A stretch of 8,290 nucleotides of DNA. Source: Candidatus Nomurabacteria bacterium (GTDB lineage: Bacteria > Patescibacteriota > Minisyncoccia > Phycocordibacterales > UBA9973). Shown here piece after piece: positions 1 through 5,685 of the stretch (position 1 is the stretch's first letter; every line of letters begins with the position of its first letter). The notes beneath the pieces were generated by a model. That model was given only the letters and a program-made list of their open reading frames with translations. It made no database searches and was not told the origin of the DNA. Location of the stretch: contig JAPLXT010000041.1 of the NCBI GenBank assembly GCA_026395935.1, forward strand, positions 1-8,290, read 5' to 3'. The position numbers and the translations under genes are program-made.

Positions 1-29
1 TACTAAATCAAAACAACTTTTACACTATA

Positions 30-998
30 TTATTTTCTCAACATTTTTACAAGCCCATCTATAAGCTTCTTTATGGATTTATCTTCATACAAAGATAATG
101 TGAGGACTGGCTCGCCCAGCTTCTCGAATTCTTTTTTAACCTTCTCTATCTTCTTTGGGTCTGTCACTATATCTGTCTTCGTCAAAATTATTATTTCTTT
201 TTTTTCTAATAGAGCTTTATCATACATACCAAGCTCCTTACGAATTTCTTTATAGGACTTCAGAGGATTCTCATTCTCAAGAGACACTAAGTGAGCGAGC
301 ATACGGGTACGCTTTACGTGTTTTAAGAATTTAATACCCAAACCTTTCCCTTCCGATGCACCTTCTATAAGTCCTGGAATGTCGGCAATAATGTGCCCAT
401 AAAAATCTCCAAGGTTTGGATCAAGAGTTGTAAATTGATAGCTCCCTATTTTTGCATCAGCATTTGTAACAGCATTCAATAAGGAAGATTTGCCAGCGTT
501 GGGTAACCCTATAAGTCCGATCTCAGCAAAAAGCTCAAGTTCAATCTTGAAGTTCCCTTCCTCACCAGTCTTGCCTTTCGTAGCTTTCGTCGGAGTAGTG
601 TTTGTAGAAGTTTTAAATTGTTCATTACCAAAGCCACCAAGCCCACCTTTCAAAAGTAATTCTTTCTGACCAATAGTTTCAAGAGACACAGATGCACCAC
701 TCTCTACATTTGTAATAATAGAACCAATAGGTAACTCTATAATCAAGTCTTGACCGTCTTTACCATGTCTACTTCCCCCTGCCCCTTCAAAGCCGTCATT
801 TCCACGCCATTCTTTTTTATGCTTGTATCGAGAAAGAATGTGCACATCCTGAACGGCTACTGCAAAAACACTTCCGCCCCTTCCACCGTCACCACCATTT
901 GGTCCACCTTTATCTATAAATTTCTCACGACGCCAGCGAACAACCCCATCTCCACCGGTTCCTGCTTTTGCAAAAAATTTTATTTCATCTATAAACAT
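30..998 (-). CDS. obg: GTPase Obg, short form without C-terminal extension
   Basis: Obg is an essential GTPase that binds the 50S subunit late in its assembly. Residues 1-157 form the glycine-rich Obg fold, with repeated GG motifs at 31-42 and 117-125. The G domain follows: P-loop GLPNAGKSS at 164-172, switch I FTTLDPN at 189-195, and DIPG at 206-209. The G4 motif reads TKTD (273-276) instead of NKxD, and SLYED near 302 sits where G5 is expected. The protein ends after the G domain at 322 residues, so the OCT domain found in longer Obg proteins is absent; this is a natural short form because the C-terminal helix is complete. It is the last gene of the minus-strand operon, starting 9 nt after the MYG1-like stop with no Shine-Dalgarno motif. 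The ATG start is supported by the canonical MFIDE opening of the family. Confidence 0.97.
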   Translation of the reverse strand: MFIDEIKFFAKAGTGGDGVVRWRREKFIDKGGPNGGDGGRGGSVFAVAVQDVHILSRYKHKKEWRGNDGFEGAGGSRHGKDGQDLIIELPIGSIITNVESGASVSLETIGQKELLLKGGLGGFGNEQFKTSTNTTPTKATKGKTGEEGNFKIELELFAEIGLIGLPNAGKSSLLNAVTNADAKIGSYQFTTLDPNLGDFYGHIIADIPGLIEGASEGKGLGIKFLKHVKRTRMLAHLVSLENENPLKSYKEIRKELGMYDKALLEKKEIIILTKTDIVTDPKKIEKVKKEFEKLGEPVLTLSLYEDKSIKKLIDGLVKMLRK

Positions 999-1007
999 AT
1001 AATTAAC

Positions 1008-1931
1008 TTACGCTAATAACGCCTTTTGAGCAAGCACGATAGCACCTCTCTTAGAATTAGCTGTCAGGAAGAATCCACTTTGATGACAGAACTGAGCGTC
1101 TGGCTCACCGGTCACTTCCTTTAATTTTTTACTACTTTCCATTATTCCTCTCCAGGCTTCAGGGAAAAGTTTACGACTCTCCATTGTATCAGGAGACTTC
1201 TTCACAGCTTCTGTCTTCCATCCTACAATTATAGAACTACGAAAACTAGGATAAATAAAATACATAGGTTCTGGTAGTCTGGATAATACTCCTTGCATTA
1301 GGTATCTAGGGAAATCCTCTTCTACACTCACTATTCTTTTATCTTTAGAATTTGTATATGCATCAAGGATTATCTTTTCACCCTCCAAATCATCATTGGC
1401 AATTTTTATCTCACGTTTCAATAAAACAATGGCTTTTTCAACTTGTTTTTTAAAAATTACATCCATGTCTTTATTGTTTTCTTTCCATGTTGGAGCTTCT
1501 GATAAAAATATAGCTTCTGTAGAATAAGGAAAAACATCTAAGTAAATAGGTTTAGATATATCTACTCCGTTATCGTACGCATCTATCGGTTGGACTATCT
1601 TAATATCAATTCTTTCTGCAACTTCCTTAGAGCCACAAATCTTTTCTCCGAATTGTTTCCAAACTAGACCAAAAGATGAGTAAGGTATACCATTCTCCCT
1701 TTTTCCCCCACCCCCCTTCTGGTGATGATCAAAAAGATTTTTCTCTGGAATATTTTCCCCACCAACATCATAGACATAATCCCCAGTTGCAATTATCTTC
1801 GGGTCTCGTGCACGAATAATTTTAACATTACCATTATTAAGAATTGAAAGTGTTGCCGTAGCAAAAATATCATCAGTATGAAAACTTCCATTATGAGTCA
1901 CGCATATTTTCTTTTTTTTGAATAATGACAT
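1008..1931 (-). CDS. MYG1/UPF0160-family DHH-type metal-dependent hydrolase
   Basis: This belongs to the MYG1 (UPF0160) family, related to DHH phosphoesterases. Eukaryotic MYG1 is a 3'-5' RNA exonuclease; the bacterial role is not established. Visible motifs are VTHNGSFHTDD at 11-21, RARDP at 40-44, YDVGG at 54-58, the DHHQ metal-binding motif at 68-71, DAYDNGVD at 117-124, FPEAWRG at 256-262 and FCHQSGFF at 281-288. The length of 307 residues is near full length for the family, and all expected acidic and histidine positions appear present. It is cytosolic by composition. The start lies 1 nt from the DedA stop, with GGAG about 12 nt upstream, so it is probably translated from the operon mRNA. 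A G-rich stretch encodes GGGG at 73-76 just after DHHQ, but the frame is intact. Enzymatic activity is inferred from motifs only. Confidence 0.93.
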   Translation of the reverse strand: MSLFKKKKICVTHNGSFHTDDIFATATLSILNNGNVKIIRARDPKIIATGDYVYDVGGENIPEKNLFDHHQKGGGGKRENGIPYSSFGLVWKQFGEKICGSKEVAERIDIKIVQPIDAYDNGVDISKPIYLDVFPYSTEAIFLSEAPTWKENNKDMDVIFKKQVEKAIVLLKREIKIANDDLEGEKIILDAYTNSKDKRIVSVEEDFPRYLMQGVLSRLPEPMYFIYPSFRSSIIVGWKTEAVKKSPDTMESRKLFPEAWRGIMESSKKLKEVTGEPDAQFCHQSGFFLTANSKRGAIVLAQKALLA

Positions 1932-1932
1932 A

Positions 1933-2553
1933 TTATTTTAATTCTCCATTTAAATGTTTAAGATTAAATAATCTAACTAGTAAAGTAATAAATTTCTCTA
2001 TTATGAAAAACATAATGAAGAATACAAGTATTATAACAAGAAACTTACGAACATCCCTACTTATTGAAAGTGCCGTATAACTAAAGAAATGTCCTAATCC
2101 AAAAAAGACTATAGCCCACAAGACTAAAGAGTAGCTTTCGGCTTTCGCATATATTTTAATAGGCACCCTCTTATACCCAGAAAATAGAAGAGTAAACCAC
2201 CCAACACCTAAAATTATAAACCGAGAAGTAAAAATAGACCAAAATGGTCTCTCGTTAAATTTGGGAAGAAAGTAAGAAATTTTCCTCTCCATCATACTTA
2301 TAAATGGTTTATGCGAATGATTTTTATTTAAATAATATCCGATTGTATATGCAAGGAAAGATTTTGTTACTCCACCTAAGATAATAACCGGAAAAGCAAT
2401 GAAAAGATTTATCAATCCTAGAAATGAAAAAATTCCAGCTAGGATAACAACTATCTCACCTTCAATTATTACTCCGAAGAAGATAACAAAATAAACTATT
2501 ATTGCGTGTATCTCAATGAAATGCCGTATAACGGAAAGAGAAATATGCTCCAT
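1933..2553 (-). CDS. DedA-family (VTT-domain) membrane protein
   Basis: This is an integral membrane protein of the DedA/SNARE-associated (VTT) family, whose members include lipid flippases such as undecaprenyl-phosphate translocases. Hydrophobic segments lie roughly at 13-45, 50-73, 104-126, 139-160 and 170-193. The acidic re-entrant motif EGE is at 31-33, followed by VVILAG, and FTSRF at 108-112 matches the second conserved loop. The family's usual Pro-Gly-x-Arg after that loop is replaced here by LGVGWF, so a normally conserved arginine is missing. The next stretch, SGYKRVPIKIY followed by a W-containing helix, still follows the family pattern. Length (206) is typical. It begins 6 nt after the upstream stop without a Shine-Dalgarno motif. 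The substrate cannot be read from sequence; a lipid carrier is the family-based guess. Confidence 0.85.
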   Translation of the reverse strand: MEHISLSVIRHFIEIHAIIVYFVIFFGVIIEGEIVVILAGIFSFLGLINLFIAFPVIILGGVTKSFLAYTIGYYLNKNHSHKPFISMMERKISYFLPKFNERPFWSIFTSRFIILGVGWFTLLFSGYKRVPIKIYAKAESYSLVLWAIVFFGLGHFFSYTALSISRDVRKFLVIILVFFIMFFIIEKFITLLVRLFNLKHLNGELK

Positions 2554-2559
2554 ATATTA

Positions 2560-2904
2560 TTAGAAGTCGAAATGGAATACTTTTTTAAGAATCCAATTTA
2601 TTATAGATACGAGTAATGCACCCAAGAATGCAGCTGAGAAAGTAGAAACGCTAAACCCTTTGATAAAAGTTCCTAAGTACCAGAAAAGCAAACCATTAAC
2701 AACAAGGGAAAACAAACCAAGCGTTACAATATTCAAAGGCAGAGTCAGGATATTGATAACCGGCTTGATAAACATATTGAAAAGTGTAAGACATGCACCA
2801 ACGATAAGTACCACCCATAGAGGATCGACACTTATACCATTAATAATCTGAGCTGAAACAAGAACTGCAATAGATATTATAATCCAATGTAAAATAATTT
2901 TCAT
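2560..2904 (-). CDS. YvlD / phage-holin-family-4-like four-helix membrane protein
   Basis: This is a small membrane protein (114 residues) of the YvlD/DUF360 family, often labelled 'phage holin family protein' by database similarity. Four hydrophobic segments are visible at about 3-21, 29-45, 50-78 and 88-105. The diagnostic stretch lies at 42-65, with FNMFIKP, ILTLP and TLGLF blocks. The function is unknown; Bacillus relatives belong to envelope-stress operons. Position between yqeY and the DedA gene in a housekeeping operon, with no lysis or phage genes nearby, argues against a true holin. The start is 9 nt after the yqeY stop, and the upstream sequence is A/T-rich without a Shine-Dalgarno motif. 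It could pair functionally with the adjacent DedA-like protein in the membrane, but that is only inferred from adjacency. Confidence 0.87.
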   Translation of the reverse strand: MKIILHWIIISIAVLVSAQIINGISVDPLWVVLIVGACLTLFNMFIKPVINILTLPLNIVTLGLFSLVVNGLLFWYLGTFIKGFSVSTFSAAFLGALLVSIINWILKKVFHFDF

Positions 2905-2913
2905 AAATAAAAA

Positions 2914-3369
2914 TTAAACAAATAATTTATCGACAACTTCTTTCACAATAGCACCATCGGCCTTACCCTTGAGGTCTTTCATTATGGAAGCAATAAACAT
3001 TCCCTTCTTTGAAACATCTTTGGTTGGAAGTTCCTCTATCTTGCCTTTTACAAATTCTTCTATTTCCCCTATCTCCATCAACTTTGGAAGAAATTCTTCT
3101 AATATATGAAGCTGATCCGTCTCTATATCTACCAGATCCATACGGTCACCCTTAGTAAACTGTTCAATAGAATCTTTTCTTTGCTTGGATGCACGAGTGA
3201 TAACCTTTATGGCTTCTTCATCTGTTAATAAATCTTGAGGAGTCCTCTTGGTAGCAACTAATTCATTGGTAAAAGCTGTCACCAAACCACGCATAACCTC
3301 AAGGCGAACCTTGTCGCCAGACTTCATACTCTCTTTTATATTATTTTTGATTTGTTCGTGTAATGTCAT
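2914..3369 (-). CDS. yqeY: GatB/YqeY domain-containing protein
   Basis: YqeY is a stand-alone helical protein that resembles the tRNA-binding tail of GatB, the subunit of the Asp/Glu-tRNA amidotransferase. Its exact role is unproven, but a tRNA-related one is likely. The 151 residues match the family in full: an N-terminal helix containing KSGDKVRLEVMRGL (16-29), LTDEEAI at 48-54, KQRKDSIEQF at 62-71, EEFLPK at 91-96 and the C-terminal GKADGAIV at 135-142. It is the first gene of the five-gene minus-strand operon. Its ATG lies exactly 6 nt after an extended -10 element, so the mRNA is probably leaderless. It diverges from the exonuclease gene across 36 nt. Confidence 0.95.
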   Translation of the reverse strand: MTLHEQIKNNIKESMKSGDKVRLEVMRGLVTAFTNELVATKRTPQDLLTDEEAIKVITRASKQRKDSIEQFTKGDRMDLVDIETDQLHILEEFLPKLMEIGEIEEFVKGKIEELPTKDVSKKGMFIASIMKDLKGKADGAIVKEVVDKLFV

Positions 3370-3384
3370 ATCTATATTGTAGCA
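3370..3384 (-). promoter_or_regulatory. Extended -10 promoter of the yqeY operon, predicted leaderless
   Basis: On the minus strand the sequence TGC-TACAAT (3384 to 3376) is followed by six bases and then the yqeY ATG. With the usual 6-nt gap between -10 and +1, transcription would start on the A of ATG. The -35 region is poor (TTGTAT with a 16-nt spacer), consistent with reliance on the TGn extension. Inferred from sequence only. Confidence 0.6.
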
Positions 3385-3390
3385 AATATA

Positions 3391-3405
3391 TGGTAGAATA
3401 CAAAT
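3391..3405 (+). promoter_or_regulatory. Extended -10 promoter of the exonuclease gene, predicted leaderless
   Basis: TGG-TAGAAT (3391-3399) is followed by six bases, ACAAAT, and then the ATG at 3406. This gives the same geometry as the opposing yqeY promoter, with the start codon at the predicted +1. No recognisable -35 hexamer is seen 16-18 nt upstream. No Shine-Dalgarno motif is present. Confidence 0.6.
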
Positions 3406-4131
3406 ATGAAAAAAATTATCTTCTTTGATACTGAAACTACTGGCAATGAGCCCATAAAAGACTTTGTTTGTCAGCTAGCTTATAAAACTACTGATGCAAC
3501 TTTTTGTGAACTTTATAAACCGCTCATTCCTATTCCTCCTGAAGCTAGCGCTATAACTCATATTACCAATAAGATGGTGGCTGACAAGAAAGCTTTCAAA
3601 GAAAGCGACAATTATGGAGCAATTAAATTACTCTTTGAAGATCCTAATAGTGTCGTCGTCGCTCATAATGCAAAATTTGATCTTGCGATAATTGGGAAGG
3701 AAGGTATTGTGCCTGCCAACTTTATTTGTACTCTTCGTGTCGCCCGAGCTCTTGATAAGGATAATGTAATTCCTCAATACAAACTGCAGTACTTAAGATA
3801 CTATCTAGATATTGAAATAGAAGCCGAAGCCCATGATGCTTTGGGTGACGTATTAGTACTCGAAAAACTTTATGAGAGACTACTCGCTAAAATGATCAAA
3901 GAAGATGGCTTAACCGAAGAGAAGGCGGTTGAAAAAATGATTGATATCTCAAGCCGTCCATCGCTTATGAATATATTCAATTTTGGAAAGCATAATGGCA
4001 AAACCTTGGCCGAAGTCGCCGGCATAGATCGTGGTTATCTAGAGTGGATGCTTGCTCAAAAAGAGCTCAATCCTGACAATGAAGAAGATTGGATTTATAC
4101 ACTAAAACATTATTTGGGAAAACTGGTATAA
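3406..4131 (+). CDS. DEDDh 3'-5' exonuclease with ExoX-like C-terminal domain
   Basis: This is a 3'-5' exonuclease of the DnaQ/RNase T superfamily. Exo I is FFDTETTG (6-13, catalytic D8 and E10), Exo II is HNAKFD at 87-92 (D92), and Exo III is HDALGD with H143 and D148 in the HxxxxD spacing of the DEDDh class. A second short domain at about 190-216 contains FGKHNGKT and YLEWML, matching the ExoX-like C-terminal (DUF3820-type) module. The overall plan therefore resembles exodeoxyribonuclease X more than a replicative epsilon subunit, which lacks this tail. The likely role is DNA repair or trimming. It is followed 7 nt later by rmuC, so the two probably act in the same DNA-maintenance context. 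The MKKIIFFD start, directly after the -10 element, is the only sensible one. Confidence 0.93.
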   Translation: MKKIIFFDTETTGNEPIKDFVCQLAYKTTDATFCELYKPLIPIPPEASAITHITNKMVADKKAFKESDNYGAIKLLFEDPNSVVVAHNAKFDLAIIGKEGIVPANFICTLRVARALDKDNVIPQYKLQYLRYYLDIEIEAEAHDALGDVLVLEKLYERLLAKMIKEDGLTEEKAVEKMIDISSRPSLMNIFNFGKHNGKTLAEVAGIDRGYLEWMLAQKELNPDNEEDWIYTLKHYLGKLV

Positions 4132-4138
4132 TATAAAT
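4124..4138 (+). promoter_or_regulatory. Internal extended -10 promoter before rmuC
   Basis: TGG-TATAAT (4124-4132) carries a perfect -10 consensus and overlaps the exonuclease stop codon (4129-4131). Six bases, ATAAAT, separate it from the rmuC ATG at 4139. The spacing is identical to the other predicted leaderless promoters in this window. No -35 is recognisable, because that region is exonuclease coding sequence. rmuC may therefore be transcribed both from the exonuclease promoter and from here. Confidence 0.55.
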
Positions 4139-5185
4139 ATGCAAACTTTGATTGTAATCCTTCTTGTTATCATAATAATCGGCATTGTTGCCGGGGTGAT
4201 TTTAATTTCCAAAAAGAAACCAGAAGAGAAAGCTGATAATGGAGTGCAATTATTACTGAACCAGATCAATGAACTAACGCGCACTATAGATAGCAAGCTT
4301 GGAGAATCCCAAAAAGAAATTAATCAAACGATGCGTTTCCAATCTACTGAAACTTCACGAATCGTTGCCGATATCACAGAAAAAATTACAAGGCTAGATG
4401 AGACAAATAAACAAGTCGTGTCCTTTGCTGACCAGCTCCAAAATCTACAAGATATACTTAAAAACCCAAAACAGAGAGGAATACTAGGTGAATATTATTT
4501 GGAAACTCTTCTTAAAAATATAATGCCTCCGGGAAGTTACCAAATGCAGTATGCATTTCCAGATGGAAATATTGTCGACGCAGCAGTATTCGTAAAAGAC
4601 AAAATTATTCCTATTGATTCAAAATTCTCTCTTGAAAATTATAATAGAATGTCCGAGGAACGCGAACCAATGAGAAAAAAAGACTTGGCAAAAATATTCG
4701 AAAATGATTTAAAAAATCGTATAGTTGAAACATCAAAATATATTCAACCAGATAAAGGTACGATGGACTTCGCATTTATGTTCATCCCCCACGAAGCTAT
4801 TTATTACGATTTACTTGTTGGAACAGTAGGTACAAGTGATGAAGCAGAAAATCTAATCCAACGTGCTGCAAGTAAATATAAAGTTATAATCGTTTCCCCT
4901 ACTTCATTCCTCGCTTATTTACAAACAGTCCTTCAAGGACTCAAAGCTATGCAGATAGAAGAGAGTGCAAAAGATATTGTGAAGAGAGTCGGCGAACTGG
5001 GAACACATCTACGAAGTTATGAGGACATGCACCAGAAGCTCGGCAACGCACTTGCGACAACAGTAAACCATTTCAATAAATCAAATCATGAATTTAGGAA
5101 AATTGATAAAGACGTAATGAGAATAACCGGAGAAGCGATAAGTATCGAAGCTCAGACACTAGAAAAACCTCAACTTGAAGATTAA
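4139..5185 (+). CDS. rmuC: RmuC-family DNA recombination protein
   Basis: RmuC proteins are membrane-anchored and carry a PD-(D/E)xK-like nuclease fold; in E. coli loss of RmuC raises inversion at short inverted repeats. Here a single N-terminal transmembrane helix (about 3-24) is followed by KKK, a coiled-coil-like stretch (about 36-108), and the core domain. Core landmarks are RGILGE at 113-118, VDAAV at 146-150 and IPIDSKFSLENY at 157-168, supplying the acidic and Lys residues of the nuclease motif, then FMFIPHEA at 213-220. A helical tail closes the protein. Length (348) is at the short end of the family but no core block is missing. No Shine-Dalgarno motif precedes the ATG. It converges with the next gene, leaving only 3 nt between stops, and I see no terminator hairpin there. 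Confidence 0.95.
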   Translation: MQTLIVILLVIIIIGIVAGVILISKKKPEEKADNGVQLLLNQINELTRTIDSKLGESQKEINQTMRFQSTETSRIVADITEKITRLDETNKQVVSFADQLQNLQDILKNPKQRGILGEYYLETLLKNIMPPGSYQMQYAFPDGNIVDAAVFVKDKIIPIDSKFSLENYNRMSEEREPMRKKDLAKIFENDLKNRIVETSKYIQPDKGTMDFAFMFIPHEAIYYDLLVGTVGTSDEAENLIQRAASKYKVIIVSPTSFLAYLQTVLQGLKAMQIEESAKDIVKRVGELGTHLRSYEDMHQKLGNALATTVNHFNKSNHEFRKIDKDVMRITGEAISIEAQTLEKPQLED

Positions 5186-5188
5186 AAT

Positions 5189-5623
5189 TTAATAGTTGTA
5201 TCTTGAAGAATAAACTCGGTGATTATTATAATTACCGTAGTTATTGTAATTGTTGTAATTACCGTAACTATTATAGTTCGAGCCATATTGATTATATGGG
5301 TAGGCATTATTCATGTAATTACTCGTAAAATTGCTTTGTGTGGGCCTTAGGTAATTGTAATCACTATTTACGTTGTAGTTATAACTATACATACTAGTAG
5401 GATAAGCATTGTTCATATAGTTACTTGTAAAGTTCGGACCATAAGCAGGCCTGATGTAATTGATATTATAGCCGTTGTAATCACTATAGTTATTGAAGCT
5501 ATTGTAATTATTTCCCCAATAATAGTTCATACTATTAGAGCCATAATAAGCCTCCGAAGCACTTGGAACAGCTATAATAAAGAGAAATGCAAACATTAAA
5601 GATGTAATATATATTCTTTTCAT
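5189..5623 (-). CDS. Secreted Tyr/Asn-rich repeat protein of unknown function
   Basis: I do not recognise a family. The 144-residue product has a clear Sec-type signal peptide: KR at 2-3, a hydrophobic core at about 5-19, and SASEA at 21-25 giving a likely signal-peptidase I cut after A25. The mature part is almost entirely Tyr, Asn, Gly and Ser, with few charged residues and no Cys. The 12-residue block NFTSNYMNNAYP occurs twice (64-75 and 98-109), each time preceded by an [I/L]RP triplet. The tail (about 110-134) is built of short NYN/YGNYNN units. Such composition suggests an extracellular, adhesive, fibrous or phase-separating polypeptide, but this is inference. Start choice is supported by a good promoter ending 6 nt before the ATG. 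It converges with rmuC. Confidence 0.85.
   Translation of the reverse strand: MKRIYITSLMFAFLFIIAVPSASEAYYGSNSMNYYWGNNYNSFNNYSDYNGYNINYIRPAYGPNFTSNYMNNAYPTSMYSYNYNVNSDYNYLRPTQSNFTSNYMNNAYPYNQYGSNYNSYGNYNNYNNYGNYNNHRVYSSRYNY
5297..5332 (-). repeat. Second copy of the 12-residue coding repeat
   Basis: It encodes NFTSNYMNNAYP, residues 98-109 of the Tyr/Asn-rich protein. Compared with the copy at 5399-5434, eight of twelve codons differ, and every difference is synonymous. Confidence 0.9.
5399..5434 (-). repeat. First copy of the 12-residue coding repeat
   Basis: It encodes NFTSNYMNNAYP, residues 64-75 of the Tyr/Asn-rich protein, 34 codons upstream of the second copy. The amino acids are identical while the DNA has drifted at synonymous positions, pointing to an old duplication held by selection on protein sequence. 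Confidence 0.9.
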
Positions 5624-5658
5624 AAATCTATTAGATACCTAGTTAGACAAATTGTCAA
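5624..5658 (-). promoter_or_regulatory. Promoter of the Tyr/Asn-rich protein gene, predicted leaderless
   Basis: On the minus strand a perfect -35 TTGACA (5658-5653) is followed by a 17-nt spacer, a -10 TCTAAT (5635-5630), six bases, and the ATG. This is the most complete promoter in the window, and it again places +1 on the start codon. The -35 overlaps an 11-bp palindrome (5646-5656). Confidence 0.65.
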
Positions 5659-5685
5659 TAAGGTATTTATGAATTATTTGTCTAA
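5643..5685. repeat. 10-bp inverted repeat spanning the ABC-F stop and the next promoter
   Basis: TTAGACAAAT at 5643-5652 is the exact reverse complement of ATTTGTCTAA at 5676-5685, with 23 nt between. One arm begins at the last base of the ABC-F stop codon complement and covers its final codons; the other lies in the spacer of the downstream promoter. No T-tract follows, so it is not a classical intrinsic terminator. It could be a weak transcript-end hairpin or a paired protein-binding site. Confidence 0.4.
5646..5656. promoter_or_regulatory. Candidate operator overlapping the -35 element
   Basis: GACAAATTGTC is a perfect palindrome around a central A/T. It covers four bases of the TTGACA -35 hexamer and the start of the spacer, a position where a bound dimer would block RNA polymerase. 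No regulator gene is visible nearby. The site is short, so chance occurrence is possible. Confidence 0.3.

Noticed and set aside
1..29. TATAGT on the minus strand just after the obg stop as a promoter for the next gene
   Set aside because: Too little sequence remains before the window edge to see a start codon or gene, and there is no supporting -35 element that I can identify.
73..1016. Plus-strand open frames of 60 and 88 codons opposite obg
   Set aside because: They lie wholly or mostly antisense to a well-matched Obg gene, give no recognisable protein and have no promoter; they are shadow frames.
1705..1716. G-rich run in the MYG1-like gene as a phase-variable tract
   Set aside because: The run is interrupted (five and six bases split by one), codes for a Gly-rich loop seen in the family, and the frame is intact.
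2560..2904. Prophage remnant suggested by the 'phage holin' family label
   Set aside because: The protein is YvlD-like, sits in a housekeeping operon, and there is no endolysin, integrase or structural gene nearby.
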